DNA of 14,434 nucleotides from an uncultured Bacteroidales bacterium (GTDB lineage Bacteria; Bacteroidota; Bacteroidia; Bacteroidales; Paludibacteraceae). Position numbers and translations under genes: made by a program. Location of the stretch: positions 1 to 14,434 of the forward strand of contig CALEPS010000133.1 of NCBI GenBank assembly GCA_937910305.1, given 5' to 3'. Positions 1 through 4,939 of the stretch are shown here, in pieces; the first letter of the stretch is position 1; each line of letters begins with the position of its first letter. Below the pieces are notes generated by a model. It saw only the letters and a list, made by a program, of their open reading frames with translations. It made no database searches and was not told the DNA's origin.

Positions 1-5
1 CTCAA

Positions 6-60
6 AAGGGGGTGATAAGGGGGTGATAAGGGGGTGATTACGGGGTGATTAGGGGGAGAT
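6..60. repeat. 11-bp tandem repeat, five units
   Basis: Five consecutive 11-bp units are visible: AAGGGGGTGAT three times (6-38), then TACGGGGTGAT (39-49) and TAGGGGGAGAT (50-60). Degenerate traces (GGGAGAT near 76-82) may continue it. The array is G-rich on the + strand and lies just downstream of the leftward promoter at 129-160, so it would fall in the leader, or the start, of a gene beyond the left edge. It looks like a variable-number tandem repeat. The units have no unique spacers, so it is not a CRISPR array. Confidence 0.85.
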
Positions 61-128
61 TCGAGGTACGTCAGCGGGAGATAAGCGCAGGAAAAGGTCG
101 CAAAGAAAAGTTTCTCCCAAATCCGATG

Positions 129-160
129 CAAAGATAATACTTTTTTTCCATATATCCAAA
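129..160 (-). promoter_or_regulatory. Leftward Bacteroidota-type promoter
   Basis: On the - strand the sequence reads TTTG (160-157), 20 bases counted from TTG, then TATCTTTG (136-129). This matches the -33/-7 consensus of Bacteroidota primary sigma factors. Transcription would begin near 122 and run off the left edge into an unseen gene. The region 119-162 matches the ispE promoter region (6920-6963) at 37 of 44 positions, which supports it being real. Confidence 0.7.
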
Positions 161-208
161 TTCCGGCTTCGTAAAATATACATTTTTAAAATAAAATCGC
201 GCGCGCGC

Positions 209-239
209 TTGCATATTTCATTTTTTTGTTGTATCTTTG
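209..239 (+). promoter_or_regulatory. Promoter of the methylmalonyl-CoA decarboxylase operon
   Basis: TTG at 209-211 (-33) and TATCTTTG at 232-239 (-7) are separated by 20 bases, the Bacteroidota promoter layout. An alternating CG tract (198-208) lies directly upstream of -33. Expected transcription start is about 245-246, giving a leader of about 66 nt before mce. The segment 198-244 matches the gmd promoter region 13636-13682 at 36 of 47 positions. Confidence 0.8.
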
Positions 240-245
240 TAGCCG

Positions 246-264
246 ATTTCGTGTTTTGCGAAAT
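246..264 (+). other. Hairpin at the 5' end of the mce mRNA
   Basis: ATTTCG (246-251) pairs with CGAAAT (259-264) around a 7-nt loop. It starts at the transcription start predicted from the promoter at 209-239, so the mRNA would begin with a small stem. Such 5' stems can slow RNA decay; that role is inference. No known riboswitch is recognisable in the rest of the leader. Confidence 0.35.
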
Positions 265-311
265 ATGAAGGTTGAATACATTAAAAATTAACACTAATAA
301 TAATTTTCATT

Positions 312-725
312 ATGAAACCTACGCACATTGAGCATTTAGGTATCGCAGTTACTTCCATTGAAGAGGCTGCACCGTTCTTTGAGTTCCTGACCGGGAACAA
401 GTGTTACTCCATCGAGGTCGTTGAGGACCAGAAAGTTCGTACCGCTTTCTTCAAAGTGGGCGAAGTGAAGATCGAGCTTCTCGAGCCTACGAGCCCGGAG
501 AGCACTATCGCTAAATTTATTGAGAAAAACGGAGGCCGCGGCGGCGTACACCACGTGGCATTCAATGTAGAGAACGTAGCAGAAGCACTTGCTGAATGCG
601 AAGCAGCCGGAATCCAACTGATCGACAAGGCTCCGCGCAAAGGTGCAGAGAACCTGATGATCGCGTTCCTGCATCCGAAGAGCACCAAGGGCGTTTTGAC
701 CGAGCTCTGCCAACAGCCGGATTAA
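312..725 (+). CDS. mce: Methylmalonyl-CoA epimerase
   Basis: This 137-residue cytoplasmic enzyme interconverts (R)- and (S)-methylmalonyl-CoA, linking the B12-dependent mutase (not in this window) to the decarboxylase encoded downstream. It is a glyoxalase/VOC-fold protein with the usual two beta-alpha-beta-beta-beta modules. The likely metal ligands are at the family positions: His8 (IEHLGIAV), Glu55 (VKIELLEP), His80 or His81 (GGVHHVAF) and Glu131 (LTELCQ). Length is normal for the family. The ATG at 312 is preceded by an A/T-rich leader with no Shine-Dalgarno site, as usual in Bacteroidota. It is the first gene of the operon; mmdA normally follows it directly, but here a four-helix-bundle gene lies between. 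Confidence 0.95.
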   Translation: MKPTHIEHLGIAVTSIEEAAPFFEFLTGNKCYSIEVVEDQKVRTAFFKVGEVKIELLEPTSPESTIAKFIEKNGGRGGVHHVAFNVENVAEALAECEAAGIQLIDKAPRKGAENLMIAFLHPKSTKGVLTELCQQPD

Positions 726-726
726 G

Positions 727-777
727 GGATTTGAAGATTTGAGGATTTGAAAATTTGAAGATTAAGATTTGAAGATT
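727..777 (+). repeat. 8-bp quasi-tandem repeat filling the mce-S23 spacer
   Basis: Four consecutive 8-bp units, GGATTTGA, AGATTTGA, GGATTTGA and AAATTTGA, occupy 727-758. Decayed units of the same kind (AGATTAAG, then ATTTGAAGATT) run up to the ATG at 778. The whole spacer between mce and the four-helix-bundle gene is made of this unit. Part of it (745-763) is the left arm of the inverted repeat described separately. Confidence 0.8.
745..763 (+). repeat. Left arm of 19-bp inverted repeat
   Basis: The arm is an exact reverse complement of 1172-1190 and lies within the 8-bp repeat array upstream of the four-helix-bundle gene. Confidence 0.85.
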
Positions 778-1167
778 ATGGCAACTTGGTCGAGGTTTGA
801 GGATTTACCTATTTGGCAGGAAGCACGTATTCTTGCAAAAGATATATACCGGCTGACGTCAACCGAGCCATTCTCTAAAGATTATCGTTTTTGCGGACAA
901 ATCCGTGCTGCAGCTGGATCTATAATGGATAATATTGCAGAGGGATTTGAGAAGGAAAACAATAAGGAATTTATTCAATTCTTATACATCGCAAGAGGAT
1001 CCTGTGGAGAAGTTCGCAGTCAGTTACATCGCGCCAGAGATGTGGAATTTATTTCCGATGAGGAATATAAGGAATACATTGACAGGTCTATTAACTTAAA
1101 TACTTCTATCTATAATTTTATTAAATACTTAAAAAATTCGGATATCTCCGGTATGAGGTATTTGTAG
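778..1167 (+). CDS. Four helix bundle protein (S23/IVS-encoded family)
   Basis: This 129-residue protein has the S23 family signature: RFEDLPIWQEA at the N-terminus, then QIRAAAGSIMDNIAEGFE (about 41-58), EFIQFLYIARGSCGEV (about 64-79) and a helical C-terminus. The family forms pentameric four-helix bundles. Its cellular role is unknown; members occur in 23S rRNA intervening sequences and are distantly related to Avd of diversity-generating retroelements. I chose the ATG at 778 over a TTG at 769 because MATWSRFEDL matches the usual start and 769 lies in the repeat array. About 5 of 11 arginine codons are AGA/AGG, unlike mmdA, which uses mostly CGT/CGC. It lies between mce and mmdA in the operon direction, flanked by 19-bp inverted repeats, and was probably acquired separately. 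No reverse transcriptase is nearby. Confidence 0.85.
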   Translation: MATWSRFEDLPIWQEARILAKDIYRLTSTEPFSKDYRFCGQIRAAAGSIMDNIAEGFEKENNKEFIQFLYIARGSCGEVRSQLHRARDVEFISDEEYKEYIDRSINLNTSIYNFIKYLKNSDISGMRYL

Positions 1168-1171
1168 ATTC

Positions 1172-1190
1172 AATCTTCAAATTTTCAAAT
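1172..1190 (+). repeat. Right arm of 19-bp inverted repeat
   Basis: The arm is an exact reverse complement of 745-763 and begins 4 bases after the four-helix-bundle stop codon. It lies in the short AT-rich leader of mmdA (1168-1217). Pairing of both arms in the operon mRNA would loop out the whole small gene. Confidence 0.85.
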
Positions 1191-1217
1191 TGTAAATTAT
1201 CAAATATTATAATTTTT

Positions 1218-2774
1218 ATGGATACAGAAAAATTACAAAAATTAGTAGAAAACCGCGAGAAGGCGATGGCCGGAGGCGGTGAAGCAGCCGTTGAGAAACA
1301 TCATGCCAAGGGTTCTTATACCGCCCGTGAGCGCATCAACATGCTGCTCGACGAAGGTTCGTTTGAGGAAGTGAACATGTTCCTGACCCACCGCTGCCAT
1401 GATTTCGGCATGGAAAAGAAAGTGTTCCTGGGCGACGGCGTTGCTGTCGGTTCGGGTACTATTGACGGCCGTCTGGTATTCGTCTTTGCGCAAGACGCTA
1501 CCGTCATCGGCGGTTCGCTGAGCGAGACGATGGCTCAGAAGATCTGCAACGTGATGGACCAGGCAATGAAACTCGGTGCGCCGATCATCGGTCTGAACGA
1601 CTCGGGTGGAGCACGTATTCAGGAAGGCGCATGTGCCCTTGCCGGTTACGCAGAGATCTTCGAGCGTAACATTCTGGCTTCCGGCGTAGTGCCGCAGATC
1701 AGTGTTATCTTCGGTCCGTGCGCGGGTGGAGCAGTGTACAGCCCGGCTTTGACGGACTTTATCATGATGACCGAGCAGAACAGTTATATGTTCATCACCG
1801 GTCCGAAGGTAGTCAAATCCGTGACAGGCGAAGACGTGACTGTAGAGCAACTCGGCGGCGCCAAGATCCACGCTACCAAATCGGGTGTGACCCATTTCGT
1901 AGCAGCTACGGAGGAAGAGGCGCTGGCTGAAGTACGCCGTCTCGTTTCTTTCATCCCGCAGAACAACATGGAGGAGGCTCCGCTGGTAGAGTGCACCGAT
2001 GATATAACCCGCGTGGACGACAACCTGAACGATATCGTTCCGGCTGATCCGAACAAACCGTACGACATGCATGAGATCATCAACACCATCGTGGACGACG
2101 GTGATTTCATGGAGGTTCACAAGGACTTCGCCAAGAATGTGATCTGCGGTTTCGCGCGTTTCAACGGCCGTTCTACCGGTATCATCGCTAACCAGCCGAG
2201 CTGGCTGGCAGGTGTGCTTGATTGTGACGCAAGCCGCAAAGCCGCACGTTTCGTACGTTTCTGCGACGCATTCAATATCCAGATTCTGACCCTCGTAGAT
2301 GTTCCGGGCTTCCTCTGCGGAACCGGACAAGAGTACGCAGGTATCATTGACCACGGAGCAAAACTGATGTTTGCATACGGCGAAGCAACCGTACCAAAGG
2401 TAACTATCACTGTTCGCAAATCCTACGGCGGAAGCCATATCGTGATGAGTTGCAAGCAACTCCGTGGTGACATGTGCTACGCATGGCCGAACGCTGAGAT
2501 CGCCGTAATGGGCGCAAGCGGTGCAGTAGGTGTCCTCCAGGCAAAAGCCATCAAGGCAATCGAGGATCCGGAAGAGAAGAAGAAATTCATTGCCGAGAAA
2601 GAGGCAGAGTACAAAGACCTCTTCGCTTCTCCATATCAGGCAGCCAACCGCGGATATATCGACGACGTGATCGAGCCGCGCTACACCCGTAGCCGTATCA
2701 TCCGTGCGTTCGAGATGCTCCAGACAAAGCGCCTGACAAATCCGCTGAAGAAACACTCTAATATACCGCTGTAA
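1218..2774 (+). CDS. mmdA: Methylmalonyl-CoA decarboxylase alpha subunit (carboxyltransferase)
   Basis: This 518-residue biotin-dependent carboxyltransferase moves the carboxyl group of methylmalonyl-CoA to biotin on MmdC. It has the two-domain crotonase fold of propionyl-CoA carboxylase beta and MmdA. The N-terminal oxyanion-hole regions are SGGARIQEG (about 129-137) and GPCAGGAVYSPALTDF (about 166-181). The C-terminal domain has VDVPGFLCGTGQEYAG (about 359-374) and then KSYGGSHIVMSC. By sequence alone PCC beta is possible, but the adjoining oadG, biotin carrier and mmdB genes and the absence of a biotin carboxylase favour the Na+-pumping decarboxylase. The stop is 2 bp before the oadG start, suggesting translational coupling. 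Length is typical. Confidence 0.95.
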   Translation: MDTEKLQKLVENREKAMAGGGEAAVEKHHAKGSYTARERINMLLDEGSFEEVNMFLTHRCHDFGMEKKVFLGDGVAVGSGTIDGRLVFVFAQDATVIGGSLSETMAQKICNVMDQAMKLGAPIIGLNDSGGARIQEGACALAGYAEIFERNILASGVVPQISVIFGPCAGGAVYSPALTDFIMMTEQNSYMFITGPKVVKSVTGEDVTVEQLGGAKIHATKSGVTHFVAATEEEALAEVRRLVSFIPQNNMEEAPLVECTDDITRVDDNLNDIVPADPNKPYDMHEIINTIVDDGDFMEVHKDFAKNVICGFARFNGRSTGIIANQPSWLAGVLDCDASRKAARFVRFCDAFNIQILTLVDVPGFLCGTGQEYAGIIDHGAKLMFAYGEATVPKVTITVRKSYGGSHIVMSCKQLRGDMCYAWPNAEIAVMGASGAVGVLQAKAIKAIEDPEEKKKFIAEKEAEYKDLFASPYQAANRGYIDDVIEPRYTRSRIIRAFEMLQTKRLTNPLKKHSNIPL

Positions 2775-2776
2775 TT

Positions 2777-3163
2777 ATGATACTTTTAGCAGTAACAGCA
2801 GAGACATGGATAGTAACCGGCTTGGGCTTTGGTATCGTGTTGGCGTTGCTTTTCTGCTTGGTGTTTATCCTCCAGTTCTTTGGATGGGTCATGCAGAAAG
2901 CCACCGCTCCGCGCGCGCCAAAGGCCGAGAAACCGGTAGAAAAGCCGGCTCAGAAAGCTGTAGGCGAACCTACAGAAGGAGAGAAGGCTGCTATCGCCAT
3001 GGCAATCTCTGAGGCAAGCAATGATGATGTCGTTGCTATCGCTTATGCGCTCTATCTCGCGCAAAACAAAAAACATGATATTCCTACGGCTATGATCTCG
3101 CTTCATAAACACGAGACGGCATGGAATGAGAAATCAATAGGAATGAATAATGTGGGCTTTTGA
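2777..3163 (+). CDS. oadG: OadG-like small membrane subunit of the decarboxylase (gamma/delta)
   Basis: This 128-residue protein has one N-terminal transmembrane helix (about residues 10-38, rich in Leu, Val and Phe) and a Lys/Pro/Ala linker (about 40-70). The cytoplasmic tail (about 70-128) contains the Ala-rich helix AIAMAISEAS and a HETAWNEKSIG segment. OadG/MmdD proteins hold the carboxyltransferase and biotin carrier on the membrane MmdB subunit. Family assignment rests on the single helix, the charged linker and position between mmdA and mmdC, since this family is poorly conserved. The helical tail after the linker may do the work of the small epsilon subunit of other decarboxylases, which is inference. 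It starts 2 bp after mmdA. Confidence 0.8.
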   Translation: MILLAVTAETWIVTGLGFGIVLALLFCLVFILQFFGWVMQKATAPRAPKAEKPVEKPAQKAVGEPTEGEKAAIAMAISEASNDDVVAIAYALYLAQNKKHDIPTAMISLHKHETAWNEKSIGMNNVGF

Positions 3164-3176
3164 CCGCATTAATCGT

Positions 3177-3216
3177 GCCCGAAAGGGCTAAGAACAAGGT
3201 AGGTTTTTGAGAAACC
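3177..3216 (+). other. Two small hairpins in the oadG-mmdC spacer
   Basis: GCCC (3177-3180), a GAAA tetraloop and GGGC (3185-3188) form a compact 4-bp GNRA hairpin. GGTTT (3202-3206) pairs with AAACC (3212-3216) around a 5-nt loop. Neither is followed by a T-run, so they are not terminators. They could mark an mRNA processing or stabilising site between oadG and mmdC. The 75-bp spacer (3164-3238) otherwise holds only an A/T-rich leader. Confidence 0.3.
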
Positions 3217-3238
3217 GAATTTGAAAATTAACAATTTT

Positions 3239-3685
3239 ATGAAAGAATTCACATTTAAAATCAATGGCGCAGAGTACAAATGCGCAGTAGAAGAAGTAGA
3301 AGCCGGCAAAACGAACGTAACCGTTAACGGCAAAGTATATGAAGTAGAAACAGAAGTTCCTGCCAAACCCGCAGCAGCTCCGAAACCCGCAGCTGCTCCG
3401 GCAGCCAAACCTGCAGCAGCTCCCGCAGCCCCGAAAGCCGAAGCTCCGAAACCGGCAGCTCCTGTTGCGGGCGGCTTGCAAGTGAAGAGCCCGCTGCCCG
3501 GTTCTGTAATCAAAGTGCTTGTTTCCGAGGGTCAGGCAGTCAAGAAAGGCGACACCCTTCTGACACTCGAATCAATGAAAATGGAGAACGCTATCATGGC
3601 AGAGCAGGACGGTACCGTTAAACAGATTGCTGTTACTCCGGGCCAGAATGTAATGCAGGACGACCTCCTCATCGTTCTTGGCTAA
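3239..3685 (+). CDS. mmdC: Biotin carboxyl carrier subunit of methylmalonyl-CoA decarboxylase
   Basis: This 148-residue protein carries biotin, receiving the carboxyl group from MmdA and delivering it to MmdB for decarboxylation. Domains in order are a short beta-rich N-terminal part (1-38), a flexible Ala/Pro/Lys linker (about 41-78), and a biotinyl domain (80-148) with the canonical ESMKMEN motif; Lys114 is the expected biotinylated residue. I chose the ATG at 3239 (MKEFTFKING) over an upstream TTG at 3221, because the family starts with this segment. Linker and length are typical of Bacteroidota MmdC/OadA-C carriers. Biotin ligase is not in the window. Confidence 0.95.
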   Translation: MKEFTFKINGAEYKCAVEEVEAGKTNVTVNGKVYEVETEVPAKPAAAPKPAAAPAAKPAAAPAAPKAEAPKPAAPVAGGLQVKSPLPGSVIKVLVSEGQAVKKGDTLLTLESMKMENAIMAEQDGTVKQIAVTPGQNVMQDDLLIVLG

Positions 3686-3691
3686 ATCACC

Positions 3692-3715
3692 AAATGGTAA
3701 ATGAATAAATGGTAA
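3692..3715 (+). repeat. Short direct repeat in the mmdC-mmdB spacer
   Basis: AAATGGTAA occurs at 3692-3700 and again at 3707-3715 (period 15), with a further related word, AAATG, at 3699-3703. It fills most of the 44-bp spacer before mmdB. It resembles in style, but not in sequence, the spacers at 727-777, 4905-4939 and 8232-8253. Confidence 0.6.
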
Positions 3716-3729
3716 TTTGAAATGCAATT

Positions 3730-4905
3730 ATGGATATAATTGAATTTTTTCAAGGCATGGGATTCATGCAGATGACCTGGCAGCAAGGCGTAATGCTCTT
3801 GGTGTCGTTCTTCCTGCTATACCTTGCTATTCATAAGAAATACGAGCCGTTGCTCTTGCTGCCGATAGCCTTCGGTATGCTGCTAACCAACTTGCCGGGA
3901 GCAGGAATGTTCCATGACGAGTTATGGACAGCATTCCTGGATCCTAACAGCCCGGCTTACCACTCGTATGGCGCGATCCTCAAAGGAGCCGGACTGCTGG
4001 ATGTGCTTTATATCGGCGTCAAAGCCGGTGTCTATCCCTGTCTGATCTTCATCGGAGTAGGAGCTATGACGGATTTCGGTCCGCTGATTGCAAACCCGAA
4101 ATCGCTTATCTTGGGTGCTGCTGCGCAAATAGGTATCTTCGTTACGTTCCTTTGCGCGAACTGGATGGGCTTTACCCCGGCAGAGGCAGGCTCTATCGGT
4201 ATCATCGGCGGAGCAGACGGACCTACGTCTATCTTCCTGACTTCCAAACTGGCGCCGCATCTCTTGGGCCCGATCGCTATCGCTGCCTATAGTTATATGG
4301 CATTGGTTCCGGTTATCCAGCCGCCTATCATGCGCGCACTTACCACCAAGAAAGAACGCGCGATCAAGATGGGTCAGCTTCGTCCGGTTTCCAAGACAGA
4401 GAAGATCGTCTTCCCGATTATCATTACTGCTATCGTGGCTCTTATCCTGCCGGATGCAGCTCCGCTGATCGGGTGTCTGATGCTCGGTAACCTGATGAAA
4501 GAGTGCGGGGTAGTGGAACGTCTGTCCAAGACGGCACAGAACGAGTTGATGAACATTGTTGTTATCTTCCTCGGACTTTCTGTGGGTGCTACGGCTACAG
4601 CCAGCAGCTTCCTTACGCTCAAGACTCTGGGTATTCTCACGATGGGTATTGTTGCCTTCAGTCTGGGTACCGCAGGCGGTGTGCTGCTGGCTAAGTTCAT
4701 GAACCTCTTCCTCAAGAACAAGATCAACCCGTTGATCGGTTCTGCCGGAGTGTCTGCCGTTCCTATGGCAGCGCGTGTCAGCCAGACCGTAGGCCAGGAG
4801 GAAAATCCGTCTAACTTCCTGCTCATGCATGCCATGGGACCGAACGTAGCCGGTGTTATCGGTTCTGCTGTAGCTGCCGGAGTGCTCCTGACGATGCTTG
4901 GTTAA
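3730..4905 (+). CDS. mmdB: Methylmalonyl-CoA decarboxylase beta subunit (Na+ pump)
   Basis: This 391-residue multi-pass inner-membrane protein decarboxylates carboxybiotin on MmdC and exports Na+. It belongs to the OadB/MmdB/GcdB family, and its length is typical. The most conserved part is intact: NWMGFTPAEAGSIG followed by GGADGPTSIF, in which Asp163 corresponds to the essential membrane aspartate of Klebsiella OadB (Asp203 by memory). Near the C-terminus HAMGPNVAGVIGSAVAAG carries the conserved Asn and Ser379 thought to take part in Na+ passage. The start at 3730 (MDIIEFFQGMGFMQM) fits the family. It ends exactly where a 7-bp repeat array begins, 34 bp before the histidine kinase gene. Confidence 0.95.
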   Translation: MDIIEFFQGMGFMQMTWQQGVMLLVSFFLLYLAIHKKYEPLLLLPIAFGMLLTNLPGAGMFHDELWTAFLDPNSPAYHSYGAILKGAGLLDVLYIGVKAGVYPCLIFIGVGAMTDFGPLIANPKSLILGAAAQIGIFVTFLCANWMGFTPAEAGSIGIIGGADGPTSIFLTSKLAPHLLGPIAIAAYSYMALVPVIQPPIMRALTTKKERAIKMGQLRPVSKTEKIVFPIIITAIVALILPDAAPLIGCLMLGNLMKECGVVERLSKTAQNELMNIVVIFLGLSVGATATASSFLTLKTLGILTMGIVAFSLGTAGGVLLAKFMNLFLKNKINPLIGSAGVSAVPMAARVSQTVGQEENPSNFLLMHAMGPNVAGVIGSAVAAGVLLTMLG

Positions 4906-4939
4906 TTCGTAATTCGTAATTTAAAATTCGTAATTTCGA
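4905..4939 (+). repeat. 7-bp quasi-tandem array filling the mmdB-kinase spacer
   Basis: Five units of exactly 7 bp are visible: ATTCGTA, ATTCGTA, ATTTAAA, ATTCGTA, ATTTCGA. They begin at the last base of the mmdB stop codon and end directly before the kinase ATG at 4940, so the whole spacer consists of repeat units. Confidence 0.8.

Larger units (their letters stand above)
745..1190 (+). mobile_element. Putative S23 four-helix-bundle cassette bounded by 19-bp inverted repeats
   Basis: Positions 745-763 (ATTTGAAAATTTGAAGATT) are exactly reverse-complementary to 1172-1190, and the S23-family gene lies between them. A weaker extension of the symmetry (CAAAT words near 1200-1206) is present outside the arms. 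The enclosed gene is AT-richer than its neighbours and uses AGA/AGG for several arginines. The cassette sits inside an otherwise tight metabolic operon. S23-family genes are known inside 23S rRNA intervening sequences, which also have inverted-repeat ends. No transposase and no clear target duplication are seen, so mobility is an inference. Confidence 0.45.

Noticed and set aside
6..60. CRISPR array
   Set aside because: The units are 11 bp, directly adjacent and without unique spacers, and no cas genes are present.
49..294. 81-codon open frame on the - strand at the left edge
   Set aside because: It would start upstream of the leftward promoter at 129-160 and runs through promoters and repeats. 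The product has no recognisable domain.
745..1190. Diversity-generating retroelement (Avd-like protein plus repeats)
   Set aside because: The small protein is Avd-related in fold, but there is no reverse transcriptase, template repeat or variable repeat in the window.
1242..2756. 504-codon open frame antisense to mmdA
   Set aside because: The translated product is rich in Cys, His and Arg and has no family motifs, whereas mmdA on the + strand is complete and conserved. The open antisense frame results from strong codon bias that avoids the triplets complementary to stops.
3922..4830. 302-codon open frame antisense to mmdB
   Set aside because: The product is very hydrophilic, with many Arg, Asp, Gln and His, and is the mirror of a membrane protein gene. 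It has no motif and no promoter or start context.
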